Shown: in pieces, positions 17,834 through 26,744 of the stretch | Numbering within the stretch: the stretch's first letter is position 1 | Layout of the letters: each line of letters begins with the position of its first letter | From: Streptomyces sp. NBC_01232 | GTDB taxonomy: Bacteria > Actinomycetota > Actinomycetes > Streptomycetales > Streptomycetaceae | Direction of reading: 5' to 3' | DNA length: 64,000 nt | Assembly (NCBI RefSeq): GCF_035989885.1 | Contig: NZ_CP108518.1 | Coordinates: 1,674,001-1,738,000 of the forward strand | Translations under genes and position numbers: made by a program | The notes under the pieces: model-generated | What the model was told of the DNA's origin: nothing | What the model saw: the letters and a program-made list of their open reading frames with translations, nothing else | Databases searched by the model: none

Positions 17834-19222
17834 TCACAACACCCCCACCGCCCGCAGCGCGCGGACCTGCGCCCGGCTCGGGAGGGCCGGGGCGTAGAGG
17901 TAACAGACGCCCCCGGAACCCGAGGTGACCTTTCCGGAGACTCCCACCCGCTGGGTGCGCAGCCAGATGTTCTCCCATTCGGAGCGCCGGTAGACGCGGC
18001 GCACGGCGGGGTTGTCGGGCGAGTTGGGGTCATTGGCGATCACGTCCCCGGCGGCGGTGAAGCCGATGACGGTCATCAGGTGGCCTGCGGTGCCGTAGCC
18101 CGCGCCCGTGAGCTCGTCCGGACGGAAGGACTGGGAGGTGATCACCGGGATGCCGGCCCGGACCAGGGTCTCCAGGTCGGTCAGGGAGGTGAGGCGGGTG
18201 ACGACTCCGGCCAGATCGCGGTAGGTGCCGGCGTAGGCGGCGTTGAAGGGCCAGTTGCCGCAGCCCTTGTAGGCGGCGTCGTACGTGGAACGGGCCGCGT
18301 GGCAGATCTGCGGGTCGGCGTAATCCGGGTTCACCCAGGTCAGCGCGGTGGCGTCGGCCCTGCCGCCCCAGTACTCGATGATCATCTGGGAGGAGGTGGG
18401 GCTGCACCAGGCCTCGCCGCCGTTGTCGTACTCGGGGTACTGGCCCGCGTGGACCTCCTGCGAGTAGCGCGGGACCTTCAGCTCGTGGGCGGTGCGGGCG
18501 GAGGGGGTGGAGGCAGGGACGGTGAAGCGGTCCGGGACGTCGGAGACCATGGCGCCCGCGAGGCGGACGGTGGGTCCGCGCTCGGCGCCGGGCCTGCGGT
18601 GGAGGGTGAACCGCAGCTGCCAGGCCGCGAGCCGCAGGCCGGCGGTCGCGGCTCCCGCGTCGAGGGCCAGGGTGTCGGTCCAGACGGTGGACCGTCCGTC
18701 GGACTGGCCGTCCACCGAGGTGCGGCGGATGTCGCCGTCGCCGGAGGCCCAGCGGCCCATCACGTACCAGGGGGTGGCCGTGCCGTCGGTGTAGGTGCCT
18801 CGCAGTTCGATCTGGATCCAGGTGCCGGCCGGGGTGCGGGCGTTCCAGGAGGCGATGGCCTCGGTGGCCGGGACGGTGGAGTGGTGCACCGGGGAGGTCC
18901 AGGTGGCGTACTCCCAGGTGCTCTTCTTCCCGGTGTGCGGGTCGGCGTACTCGGTGCGGCCGACGGCCGCGGCGATCTCCAGGCCGGGGCGGGAGCCGCC
19001 GACGGCGATCGTGCCGCGGTGGGTGCCGGCGAGCCAGTGGGCGTAGGAGTACCAGAAGCGGTTGTCGACGGTGCGGCCCGGGGCCCGCGGGGCGGGAGGG
19101 GTGGGCGGGGTGGGCGGGGTCGCCGCCGAGGCGCTGCCGCCGGAGACGGTGGCGGCGGTGGCCGCGGTGGCGACCGCGAGCGCGGCGACGAGTACGGCCC
19201 TGCGCGGCGTGGCTTCGGTCAT
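17834..19222 (-). CDS. secreted C39-like peptidase family protein
   Basis: A 462-residue exported protein. A signal peptide (basic MTEATPRR, hydrophobic stretch, cleavage near ASA at about 34) is followed by a Pro/Thr linker. An N-terminal beta-rich domain (about 45-245) comes next, then a papain-like C39_2 domain. Catalytic Cys lies in GGEAWCSPTSSQM (about 271), His in GTAGHLMTVIGF (about 382) and the Asn/Asp in VIANDPNSPDNP. Such proteins are predicted cysteine peptidases of the cell surface or medium; substrates are unknown. The start is supported by GGGGGA 7 nt upstream. It is divergent from the kinase-like gene at 19342. Confidence 0.88.
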   Translation of the reverse strand: MTEATPRRAVLVAALAVATAATAATVSGGSASAATPPTPPTPPAPRAPGRTVDNRFWYSYAHWLAGTHRGTIAVGGSRPGLEIAAAVGRTEYADPHTGKKSTWEYATWTSPVHHSTVPATEAIASWNARTPAGTWIQIELRGTYTDGTATPWYVMGRWASGDGDIRRTSVDGQSDGRSTVWTDTLALDAGAATAGLRLAAWQLRFTLHRRPGAERGPTVRLAGAMVSDVPDRFTVPASTPSARTAHELKVPRYSQEVHAGQYPEYDNGGEAWCSPTSSQMIIEYWGGRADATALTWVNPDYADPQICHAARSTYDAAYKGCGNWPFNAAYAGTYRDLAGVVTRLTSLTDLETLVRAGIPVITSQSFRPDELTGAGYGTAGHLMTVIGFTAAGDVIANDPNSPDNPAVRRVYRRSEWENIWLRTQRVGVSGKVTSGSGGVCYLYAPALPSRAQVRALRAVGVL

Positions 19223-19341
19223 CGCGTGTTCCCCCAGGGTGGGTCGGCACTTCGGTGGCGCTTTGGTGGCATCACCCTTCCAGTTCCCGGCGGCGGCGAC
19301 CCGAAGCCACGGGTCGTGTCGGGCTTGTCTAGGCTGGTCGG

Positions 19342-19974
19342 GTGGAGCCGCAGCAGTCGCTTGAGTCACTCGCGCGGGAGCTCGCGGCCCTGCCGCCCTC
19401 CCTCGGTCCGGTGCGCCTGATCGGGATCGACGGGCACGCCGGGTCCGGGAAGAGCACCTTCGCGGGGCGGCTCGCCGAGGTGCTGGGGGCGCCCGTCCTT
19501 CACCTCGATGACGTGGCGACCCATGAGGAGCTGTTCGGCTGGGAGCAGCGGCTGCGCGCGCAGGTGCTGGAGCCGCTCGCCGCGGGACGGCCCGCGCACT
19601 GGGCCCCGTACGACTGGGTGGCGCGCCGGTTCGGGCCGGAGCGGGTGCTGGACCCGGCACCCGTGCTGCTGGTCGAGGGTGTCGGGGCCGGACGGCGGGC
19701 GCTGCGCCCCCGTCTGGCGCGGCTGCTGTGGATGGAGACGCCCTGCGAGCAGTCCTGGCAACGGGGGCGAAACCGGGACGGGCGTGAACTTTCCGACTTC
19801 TGGGACGGATGGGAGCGCGCGGAGCGCGCGCACTTCTCCAATGACCCTTCGCGCCCCTTCGCCGACACCCTGGTACGCCAGAGCGGTACGGGATACGAGT
19901 GGTCTTCCGGGGCCCGAGCGACGGCAGGAACCTCCCCTTTCATCACCGGGAGTGACGACCTCCCCCGGGCCTGA
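19342..19974 (+). CDS. uridine kinase-like P-loop NTPase
   Basis: A 210-residue cytoplasmic protein related to uridine kinase/AAA nucleoside kinase-like proteins. Walker A is GIDGHAGSGKST (about residues 31-42); the LHLDDVATHEE segment supplies the Asp of the acceptor site, and a lid region with paired Arg (RRALRPRLARL) follows. The substrate may be a nucleoside or another small alcohol. GTG start with TAGGCT at 19330-19335, just 6 nt earlier, pointing to a leaderless mRNA. The C-terminal 25 residues are low complexity. Confidence 0.85.
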   Translation: MEPQQSLESLARELAALPPSLGPVRLIGIDGHAGSGKSTFAGRLAEVLGAPVLHLDDVATHEELFGWEQRLRAQVLEPLAAGRPAHWAPYDWVARRFGPERVLDPAPVLLVEGVGAGRRALRPRLARLLWMETPCEQSWQRGRNRDGRELSDFWDGWERAERAHFSNDPSRPFADTLVRQSGTGYEWSSGARATAGTSPFITGSDDLPRA

Positions 19975-20017
19975 ACGCCCCCTCGCATCACCTCCGCCGG
20001 GCCTCGACCGGACCCGC

Positions 20018-20118
20018 TTGACCCGGGGCCCGCGGCGGCCTTACGTTCTCAATGCGAGGCCTTTACAGGCCGCCGCGGATCCGAAGCCCCCGGTTGTTCC
20101 CCCGTGATCGGGGGCTTC
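20018..20118 (+). ncRNA. candidate small RNA with its own promoter and terminator
   Basis: TTGACC at 20018-20023 and TACGTT at 20042-20047 (18-bp spacer) form a good housekeeping promoter inside a gene-free stretch. A transcript starting near 20054 would be only about 65-70 nt long. It would contain a GGCC-TTTACA-GGCC hairpin and end in a strong stem, GAAGCCCCC/GGGGGCTTC (20083-20091 and 20110-20118), followed by GTTCTG. No reading frame with a ribosome site fits inside. It could instead be only the terminator of the kinase gene upstream. Confidence 0.5.
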
Positions 20119-20354
20119 GTTCTGCCCGCGAACCCCCTCCACGGCGGCTTCGCGCGGGGCCGGTCCACCCCGAATCTTCACCCTGAGTCACCGAGCGGCC
20201 CGGGGGCGCACGCCGGAACAGGCCTTGTCGCGCCCTACGTAAGGTGCGTGACCGCAGGTACGATGCAGCCCTGATTTCATCGGCGCAGTGGGCAACTCAT
20301 GTGCTCGTCACGGAGGTTGCCGCGCACCACGGGGGCAGGCTTGTGGGGGACGTG

Positions 20355-22274
20355 ATGGATTTCGGCACGCCGGGCAGCATGCACGCCCCGGCCGAACTCG
20401 CCTGGCTGCGCGGGGTCGACGCCTGCACCATGGGCGCCTATCCGCAGGCCGAGGAGGAGTTCCGGGCGGCCGTACGACTCGACCCCTCCATGGCCGACGC
20501 ATGGCTGGGACTGCACGCGCTCCGGGTCGACACCGGCAACGCGTTACTCCGGATGTACGCCCACCGGGACCGGTTCGGCGAGCAGCGCGCCCGGCACGGG
20601 CGGACGCTGAACTCCTGGTACTGGCTGGGCTGGTGGGTGCAGCCGGTTCTGGAGAGCCGGCGCGATCTGCTCCTCGCCCACGCCTCGCACTGGCTCGACG
20701 GCCGCCATGTGCCCGAGCTGGACCAGGCATTGGCCGCACTGCCGCCGGTGGACACCGACGCCCAGGTACGGTTCCTGCACGCCTGCCGGGCCTATCTGGT
20801 CAAGGACTGGGAGCAGCTGGTCCGCCAGACCGAGCCGCTGGTGAACGATCCGCTGCTGGGCATCGAGGCCGGGCTGTTCGGCGGGATGGCGCGGGTCCGG
20901 CTGGAGATGTACGGGCAGGCGGAGCCGATGCTGGCGGCGGCGCTGATGCGCTGTCGCAGCGAGCAGCCCCAGCGCAAGGAGCTGCGGTACTGGCTGGCGC
21001 GGGCCCGGGAGGGCACCGGGCGCACCGCGGCGGCCCTGCCGCTGTACCGGGCGGTGCACCGGGTGGATCCCGCGTTCATGGACACCGCGGCCCGGCTGAC
21101 GGCCATCGAGGACGGCGACGACACGGACGGCATGGCCGATCTGGCGGGCCTGGCCGGGTATGCCGGGTACGGGGCCCTCGGCGGGCACGGCCCGTCCCCC
21201 GCGGGCGGGGACTTCGCGGCGGTCGCGCTGGGCGGCGGGCCCGTCCAGGACATCGCGGCGGACGGCCAGGTGGAGCCCGATCCGCTGACTCCGCCCACTC
21301 CCCCGGCGGGACGGGTGGAGGGCGCGCGGCGCAAGGTGCCCGTGCCGCCGCAGGGCACGCCCGAGGGGTTGCCGGCCGGGCCGGCGGACCCTGCGGCGCT
21401 CGCCGATGCTCTGGCGGAGCTGGAGCGGATGGTGGGCCTGGAGCCGGTGAAGCGGCAGGTGAAGGCGCTGTCCGCGCAGTTGCACATGGCGCGGCTGAGG
21501 GCCGGGCAGGGACTGCCGGTGCAGCCGCCGAAGCGGCACTTCGTGTTCTCCGGGCCCTCCGGTACGGGCAAGACGACGGTGGCGCGGATCCTGGGCCGGG
21601 TCTTCTACGCGCTGGGCCTGCTGGGCGGCGACCATCTGGTGGAGGCCCAGCGGGCGGACCTCGTGGGCGAGTTCCTCGGGCAGACCGCGGTGAAGGCGAA
21701 CGAGCTGATCGATTCGGCGATCGGCGGGGTGCTGTTCGTGGACGAGGCGTATTCGCTGTCGAACTCGGGCTACAGCAAGGGCGACGCGTACGGCGACGAG
21801 GCCCTGCAGGTGCTGCTGAAGCGGGCCGAGGACAACCGGGACCACCTGGTGGTGATCCTCGCGGGTTACCCGGCCGGGATGGACCGGCTGCTGGCCGCCA
21901 ATCCGGGGCTGTCCTCGCGCTTCACCACCCGCGTGGACTTCCCCAGCTACCGGCCGCCGGAGCTGACCGCGATCGGCGGGGTGCTGGCGGACGCGAACGG
22001 GGACCACTGGGACGAGGAGGCGCTGGAGGAGCTGCGCAGCATCAGCGCTCATGTGGTGGAGCAGGGCTGGATCGACGAGCTCGGCAACGGGCGTTTCCTG
22101 CGGACCCTGTACGAGAAGAGCTGCGCGTACCGGGATCTGCGGCTGGCGGGCTTCGCCGGTGAGCCGTCGCGGGACGACCTGGCCACCCTCCGGCTGCCGG
22201 ACCTGATGCAGGCGTACGGGGAGGTCCTGTCGGGCCGCGGACCCCAGGAACGCCCGGACCCGCCGACGCTGTAG
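20355..22274 (+). CDS. EccA-like AAA+ ATPase (CbxX/CfxQ type) with N-terminal TPR domain
   Basis: A 639-residue protein with the two-part plan of type VII secretion EccA. A TPR-like helical domain (about residues 10-255, e.g. GVDACTMGAYPQAEEEFRAA) is linked by a Gly/Pro-rich spacer (about 260-345) to a CbxX-type AAA+ module. Walker A is GPSGTGKTT, Walker B GGVLFVDEAYSL, arginine finger NPGLSSRFTTRVDF, followed by the C-terminal lid. No other ESX component is encoded within view, so it is an orphan. The ATG at 20355 follows GGGGGA closely; a frame-compatible extension to 20244 lacks a ribosome site. TACGAT at 20259-20264 is a possible -10 box. Confidence 0.87.
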   Translation: MDFGTPGSMHAPAELAWLRGVDACTMGAYPQAEEEFRAAVRLDPSMADAWLGLHALRVDTGNALLRMYAHRDRFGEQRARHGRTLNSWYWLGWWVQPVLESRRDLLLAHASHWLDGRHVPELDQALAALPPVDTDAQVRFLHACRAYLVKDWEQLVRQTEPLVNDPLLGIEAGLFGGMARVRLEMYGQAEPMLAAALMRCRSEQPQRKELRYWLARAREGTGRTAAALPLYRAVHRVDPAFMDTAARLTAIEDGDDTDGMADLAGLAGYAGYGALGGHGPSPAGGDFAAVALGGGPVQDIAADGQVEPDPLTPPTPPAGRVEGARRKVPVPPQGTPEGLPAGPADPAALADALAELERMVGLEPVKRQVKALSAQLHMARLRAGQGLPVQPPKRHFVFSGPSGTGKTTVARILGRVFYALGLLGGDHLVEAQRADLVGEFLGQTAVKANELIDSAIGGVLFVDEAYSLSNSGYSKGDAYGDEALQVLLKRAEDNRDHLVVILAGYPAGMDRLLAANPGLSSRFTTRVDFPSYRPPELTAIGGVLADANGDHWDEEALEELRSISAHVVEQGWIDELGNGRFLRTLYEKSCAYRDLRLAGFAGEPSRDDLATLRLPDLMQAYGEVLSGRGPQERPDPPTL

Positions 22275-22300
22275 CCCGGGGCCGCACCCCGATTGCCGGC

Positions 22301-22339
22301 GGGCCGGAAGCTCCCGGGGCTCGGCCCCGGGAGCTTCCG
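22301..22339. terminator. bidirectional terminator
   Basis: An 18-bp perfect stem (GCCGGAAGCTCCCGGGGC and complement) with a 3-nt TCG loop lies between the convergent EccA-like and CNNM genes. Confidence 0.9.
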
Positions 22340-22344
22340 GCCGG

Positions 22345-23388
22345 CTAGGCGCCGCGGACGTACGAGCGGTGGGCCGGGTCCCGGACCTCGCCCACCAGCA
22401 TTTCCAGGACGTCCTCCAGGGCGACCAGGCCGAGGACCCGGCCCCCCGCGTCCGCCACCTGCGCCAGGTGCGTGGCGTCCCGGCGCATGACGCCGAGGGC
22501 GTCGTCCAGCGGGACCGTGGCGCACAGTGTGGTCATCCGGCGCCAGACCCGCTGGGGTACGGCCCGCTCCCGGTCCTCCAGGTCCAGTACGTCCTTGACG
22601 TGCAGGTAGCCCATGAAGGCGCCGCTCTCCGCGCGGACGGGGAACCGGGAGTACCCGGTGCGCACCGTGAGCTGCTCGATCTGGCGCGGGGTCACCGAGG
22701 GGCCGACCGTGACCAGGCGGTCCGGGCCGAGGAGGACGTCGGTGACGGGGCGGCTGCCCAGTTCCAGTGCGTCCTCCAGACGCTCCTGCTCGACCGGTTC
22801 CAGGAGCCCGGCCTGCCGGGAGTCCTTGAGGAGGCGGCCCAGCTGGGCGGAGGTGTAGACGGCCTCGACCTCGTCCTTGGGCTCCACCTTGAAGAGCTTC
22901 AGGACGAGCTTGGCGCAGGCGCCGAGCGCGGTGGTGACCGGCCCGCACAGGCGGGCGAAGGCGACCAGGCCGGGGCTGAACCACAGGGCGGTCTTCTCGG
23001 GGGCGGCCATGGCCAGGTTCTTCGGCACCATCTCGCCGATGACCAGGTGCAGGAAGACCACGGCGCTGAGCGCGAAGGCGTAGCCCAGCGGGTGGATCAG
23101 CCCCTGCGGTACGTGGACGGCGTGGAAGACGGGCTCCAGCAGCCGGGCCACGGTGGGCTCGGCGACCGCGCCGAGGGTGAGCGAGCACATGGTGATGCCG
23201 AACTGCGCCGCGGCCATCATGCGGGGCAGGTTCTCCAGGCCGTGGAGCACCTGGCGGGCCCGTTTGGACTCGGCCGCGAGGGGCTCGATCTGGCTGCGGC
23301 GTACGGAGACGAGCGCGAACTCGGCGCCGACGAAGAAGCCGTTGGCGAGGACCAGGAGCAGGGCGAAGAGGAGCTGGAGCGCGTTCAT
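22345..23388 (-). CDS. CNNM/HlyC-type membrane protein with CBS pair (second of pair)
   Basis: A 347-residue protein with the DUF21 membrane domain (LVLANGFFVGAEFALVSVRRS at about 13-33 and three more helices to about 150). A CBS pair follows (about 200-330; GYLHVKDVLDLED, VLGLVALEDVLEMLVGEVRD). The CorC_HlyC domain present in its upstream neighbour is missing. CNNM proteins are linked to Mg2+ or other cation export and homeostasis. Its ATG overlaps the stop of the upstream gene by 4 nt, so translation is coupled and the two may form a hetero-oligomer. Confidence 0.93.
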   Translation of the reverse strand: MNALQLLFALLLVLANGFFVGAEFALVSVRRSQIEPLAAESKRARQVLHGLENLPRMMAAAQFGITMCSLTLGAVAEPTVARLLEPVFHAVHVPQGLIHPLGYAFALSAVVFLHLVIGEMVPKNLAMAAPEKTALWFSPGLVAFARLCGPVTTALGACAKLVLKLFKVEPKDEVEAVYTSAQLGRLLKDSRQAGLLEPVEQERLEDALELGSRPVTDVLLGPDRLVTVGPSVTPRQIEQLTVRTGYSRFPVRAESGAFMGYLHVKDVLDLEDRERAVPQRVWRRMTTLCATVPLDDALGVMRRDATHLAQVADAGGRVLGLVALEDVLEMLVGEVRDPAHRSYVRGA

Positions 23389-24791
23389 CGGGCGGCGCCT
23401 TCCAGCTCGGCCCGCTGCGGTTCGAGCACGGCGGCGCCGTCGGCCGCCGAGGCGGGCCGGTGGGCGGCGGCCGCGGGCACCGCCGTCAGCCGGACCAGCC
23501 GGACGCGTTCCGCGCGGTTGCGGCCGACGCGGCGGACGGAGAGCTTCCAGCCGGGCAGCTCCGCACGGTCCCCGGGGGCGGGGATCCGGCCGAGGAGGTC
23601 GGCGACGAGGCCGGCGACGGTCTCGTACGGTCCTTCGGGCACTTCCAGGCCTATCCGGCGCAGGGTCTGCACGCGGCAGCTGCCGTCGGCCTCCCAGGAG
23701 GGGCGGCCGTCCTCGGCCGCGACAGCGGCCAGTTCGGGGGTCTCGTCCTCGGCGAAGTCGTGCTCGTCGCGGACCTCGCCGACGAGCTCCTCCACGATGT
23801 CCTCCAGCGTGACGACACCGGCGGTGCCGCCGTACTCGTCGACGACCACGGCCATCGGCTGCTCGCTGCGCAGGCGCTCCAGCAGCGGCTGCACCGGCAG
23901 GGAGCCGGGCACCAGCAGCGGGGCGACGCAGATCCGGCTCACGGAGGTGCGGTCGCGTTCCCGCTCGGGCACGGCGAGGGCGTCCTTGAGGTGGACCACG
24001 CCGGTGATCTCGTCGATGCGGTCGCGGTAGACCGGGAAGCGGGACAGGCCGGTGGCCCGGGTCAGGTTGAGCACGTCGGCCGCGGTGGCCGTGTGCATCA
24101 GGGCGCTGACCTTCACCCGCGGGGTCATGACGTGCTGGGCCGTGAGATCGCCCAGCGAGAGGGTCCGTACGAAGAGGTCGGCGGTGTCCTGTTCCAGGGC
24201 GCCGGCCTGGGCCGAATGGCGGACCAGGGAGAGCAGTTCGCCGGGGGTCCGGGCGGAGGCCATCTCCTCGGTCGGTTCCACGCCGAGCGCCCGCACGAGG
24301 CGGTTGGCCACGGCGTTGAGTCCGGCGATGACCGGACGGAAGACGCGGGAGAAGGCGTGCTGGGGGCCGGCGACGAAGCGGGCGACCTGGAGCGGCCGGG
24401 AGACCGCCCAGTTCTTCGGTACGAGCTCGCCGACGACCATCTGGACGGCGGAGGCGAGCAGCATGCCGATGACGACGGCGACGCCGGGGACGGCTCCCTT
24501 CGGGAGGCCCGTCGCGGCGAGCGGCCCGGCCAGCAGTGCGGCGAGGGCCGGCTCGGCGAGCATGCCGACCACGAGGGAGGTGATGGTGATGCCGAGCTGG
24601 GTGCCGGAGAGCTGGAAGGACAGCTCCCGCAGGGCCTTGACCACCGTACGGGCACGGCGGTCACCGTCGGCTGCGGCGCGCTCGGCCTCGGGTCGCTCCA
24701 CGGTGACGAGGCCGAATTCGGCGGCCACGAAGAATCCGTTGGCGAGGATGAGGGCGAAGGCCGCCGCGAGCAGGAGTAGCGGGATGGTCAT
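23385..24791 (-). CDS. CNNM/HlyC-type membrane protein with CBS pair and CorC domain (first of pair)
   Basis: A 468-residue paralogue of the following gene: DUF21 membrane region (LILANGFFVAAEFGLVTVERP near the N-terminus, four helices to about 150), CBS pair (about 205-325) and an additional CorC_HlyC cytoplasmic domain (about 345-435). The signature VVVDEYGGTAGVVTLEDIVEE is present. These are probable magnesium/cobalt efflux or homeostasis proteins, not true haemolysins. On the minus strand TTGCGG-N16-TACCCT (plus 24936-24963) could be its promoter. The start of the message would fold into a strong hairpin (24904-24935). No known Mg2+ riboswitch was recognised. Confidence 0.93.
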   Translation of the reverse strand: MTIPLLLLAAAFALILANGFFVAAEFGLVTVERPEAERAAADGDRRARTVVKALRELSFQLSGTQLGITITSLVVGMLAEPALAALLAGPLAATGLPKGAVPGVAVVIGMLLASAVQMVVGELVPKNWAVSRPLQVARFVAGPQHAFSRVFRPVIAGLNAVANRLVRALGVEPTEEMASARTPGELLSLVRHSAQAGALEQDTADLFVRTLSLGDLTAQHVMTPRVKVSALMHTATAADVLNLTRATGLSRFPVYRDRIDEITGVVHLKDALAVPERERDRTSVSRICVAPLLVPGSLPVQPLLERLRSEQPMAVVVDEYGGTAGVVTLEDIVEELVGEVRDEHDFAEDETPELAAVAAEDGRPSWEADGSCRVQTLRRIGLEVPEGPYETVAGLVADLLGRIPAPGDRAELPGWKLSVRRVGRNRAERVRLVRLTAVPAAAAHRPASAADGAAVLEPQRAELEGAAR

Positions 24792-24903
24792 GCCGCCGCC
24801 TCCGGGGGGAGGGCGGCGCGGGTACTACCGGACGATCCGTCCATTGCTGGAGGGAGTCACTCCTCAAGTCGCAGGTGCCCACGGGCCACGAGGTCCCGGG
24901 GCC

Positions 24904-24935
24904 GGTGGGAGGGCGCACAGCTGCGCCCCGCCACC
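24904..24935 (-). other. hairpin in the leader of the CNNM pair
   Basis: GGTGG...CCACC and GGGCGCA/TGCGCCC (loop CAGC) form an interrupted 12-bp stem about 115-145 nt before the ATG, in the 5' part of the predicted leader. It might influence stability or expression; it does not fit an M-box that I know. Confidence 0.35.
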
Positions 24936-24991
24936 AGGGTAGTCATTGAGATCCCGGCCGCAACGGTACGCGGCGACGAGGATCGGCCGAC

Positions 24992-25456
24992 TCAGTGGTC
25001 GTGTCCGCCCGTTCCGCGGGCCTCGGCCAGCGCGCGCAGGGCGCGGGCGTCGCCGATGGCCTGCTGCTTGGCGACGCCCGGCTGGATGCCGAGGGCGGGC
25101 AGGCTGGTGCCGTCGCTGAGGTCCAGGAACACCCACGGGTCGCCGGGGCGGAGGTTGACCCGCAGGATCTGGGCCCACTCCAGGCGCCGGGTGGTGGTCA
25201 GGTTGACGACCGTGACGCCGGTCTCGTCGGCGACGACCTTGGGGCGGCTGAGCAGGACGAGTACGGAGCTCAGCAGGACGGCGGTGAAGACGAAGCTGAT
25301 CCGCTCGCCGGGGCTGAGCTTCTCCAGCATCACGGCGATCGCCGTGATGGTGGTGAACATGGCGAGGCCGACGCCCAGCAGGACGACCCGGGTGCGGGTC
25401 GGCCGGAAAGTGACCGGCAGGGTGGGCGTGACGGGCTGGGCGGCGGACTCGGCCAT
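24992..25456 (-). CDS. PH domain-containing membrane protein
   Basis: A 154-residue protein with two transmembrane helices (about 24-45 and 55-72) followed by a bacterial PH-like domain, recognised by KVVADETGVTVVNLTTTRRLEWAQI and a short helical tail ending in GGHDH. The role is unknown; similar genes usually follow hisG in Streptomyces. It is 66 bp downstream of hisG on the same strand and probably the last gene of the riboflavin-histidine operon. Confidence 0.88.
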   Translation of the reverse strand: MAESAAQPVTPTLPVTFRPTRTRVVLLGVGLAMFTTITAIAVMLEKLSPGERISFVFTAVLLSSVLVLLSRPKVVADETGVTVVNLTTTRRLEWAQILRVNLRPGDPWVFLDLSDGTSLPALGIQPGVAKQQAIGDARALRALAEARGTGGHDH

Positions 25457-25522
25457 GGTGCGTTGCCTTCTGGAGGTGGCGTGCGGGTCGGTGGGCGGCG
25501 TACCGGTGCGGTACGCCGGGAC

Positions 25523-26371
25523 CTAGAGGCGGCAGGCGTGGATCGAGGTGGTGAGGATCGCGCGCGCGCCGAGCTCGTACAGGTCGTCCATGATCCGCTG
25601 GGCTTCCTTGGCGGGGACCATCGCGCGGACCGCGACCCAGCCCTCGTTGTGCAGCGGGGAGACGGTCGGCGACTCCAGGCCCGGGGTGAGGGCGACCGCG
25701 CGCTCCAGGTGCTCGGCGCGGCAGTCGTAGTCCATCATCACGTAGCTGCGGGCGACGAGGACGCCCTGCAGGCGGCGCAGGAACTGCTGGACCTGCGGGT
25801 CGTCGGCGTCGGCGCCGTTGCCGCGGATGACGACGGCCTCGGAGGTGAGGATCGGCTCGCCGATGACCTCGAGGCCCGCGTTGCGCAGGCTGGTGCCGGT
25901 CTCGACGACGTCCGCGATGATCTGGGCGACGCCGAGCTGGATGGCGGTCTCGACCGCGCCGTCGAGGTGCACGACGGACGCGTCGATGCCCTTCTCGGCG
26001 AGGTGCTTGGCGACGATTCCCTCGTACGAGGTCGCGATCGTCATGCCGCTGAAGTCCTCGGGGCCCTTCGCCGTGCCGGGGGTGGTGGCGTAGCGGAAGG
26101 TGGAGCGCCCGAAGTTCAGCGGGAGGATCTCCTCGGCGCTGGCGCCGGAGTCGAGCAGCAGGTCACGGCCGGTGATGCCGATGTCGAGCTTGCCCGAGGA
26201 GACGTAGATCGCGATGTCCTTGGGGCGGAGGTAGAAGAACTCCACCTCGTTCTCGGGGTCGACGACCACGAGCTCCTTGGACTCCTTGCGCATCCGGTAG
26301 CCGGCCTCATGGAGCATCGCCGACGCCGGTCCGGAGAGTGAACCCTTGTTGGGGACGGCGATGCGCAGCAT
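25523..26371 (-). CDS. hisG: ATP phosphoribosyltransferase (long form)
   Basis: The 282-residue first enzyme of histidine synthesis: ATP + PRPP to phosphoribosyl-ATP. It is the long, HisZ-independent form. Start MLRIAVPNKGSLSGPA is typical; the catalytic periplasmic-binding-like domains include DIGITGRDLLLDSGA and the PRPP loop VETGTSLRNAGLEV (E-x-G-x-S/T). The C-terminal domain (about 210-282, PLHNEGWVAVRAMVPAKEAQ) is the ACT-like histidine-binding regulatory domain. It follows hisE by 56 bp in the same operon. Most his genes are not here, as in other Streptomyces. Confidence 0.97.
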   Translation of the reverse strand: MLRIAVPNKGSLSGPASAMLHEAGYRMRKESKELVVVDPENEVEFFYLRPKDIAIYVSSGKLDIGITGRDLLLDSGASAEEILPLNFGRSTFRYATTPGTAKGPEDFSGMTIATSYEGIVAKHLAEKGIDASVVHLDGAVETAIQLGVAQIIADVVETGTSLRNAGLEVIGEPILTSEAVVIRGNGADADDPQVQQFLRRLQGVLVARSYVMMDYDCRAEHLERAVALTPGLESPTVSPLHNEGWVAVRAMVPAKEAQRIMDDLYELGARAILTTSIHACRL

Positions 26372-26427
26372 GGGGCTTCCTTTGGTGCGTGGATTACGGG
26401 TTTACGGGCGGGTGTGCGTGCCGGGAC

Positions 26428-26709
26428 TCAGAGGTGGGCGTAGACGTCGTCGAGGGAGATCCCGCGCGCCACCATCATCACCTGGACGTGGTAGAGCAGC
26501 TGTGAGATCTCCTCGGCGGCGGCTTCCTTGCCCTCGTACTCGGCGGCCATCCAGACCTCTGCGGCCTCCTCGACGACCTTCTTGCCGATGGCATGGACGC
26601 CCTTGTGGACGAGCTCGGCGGTGCGGGAGGTAGCGGGGTCGCCGTTGGCGGCCTTGTGCTGGAGCTCGGTGAAGAGCTCTTCGAAGGTCTTGGAGGGTTC
26701 GTTCGCCAT
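26428..26709 (-). CDS. hisE: phosphoribosyl-ATP pyrophosphatase
   Basis: A 93-residue all-alpha NTP-PPase that makes phosphoribosyl-AMP, the second step of histidine synthesis. The metal-binding helices are visible: [20 protein letters not shown] and [17 protein letters not shown] (E-x-x-E/D pairs). The monofunctional form is normal for actinobacteria. The [16 protein letters not shown] was chosen on homology and GAGGAC upstream; the frame upstream is only the complement of ribH. It lies between ribH and hisG. Confidence 0.97.
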   Translation of the reverse strand: MANEPSKTFEELFTELQHKAANGDPATSRTAELVHKGVHAIGKKVVEEAAEVWMAAEYEGKEAAAEEISQLLYHVQVMMVARGISLDDVYAHL

Positions 26710-26744
26710 GATGGTCCTCAGAATACGGGGTTCCCCGTCGCCAC

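Noticed and set aside
20000..20240. tRNA gene in the gap before the EccA-like gene.
   Set aside because: No cloverleaf, T-loop GGTTCRA or acceptor stem could be placed; promoter plus terminator is a better description. No tRNA or rRNA gene was recognised anywhere in the window.
24792..24991. M-box (Mg2+) riboswitch before the CNNM pair.
   Set aside because: A strong hairpin exists but the conserved M-box core was not found; only a simple stem-loop is claimed.
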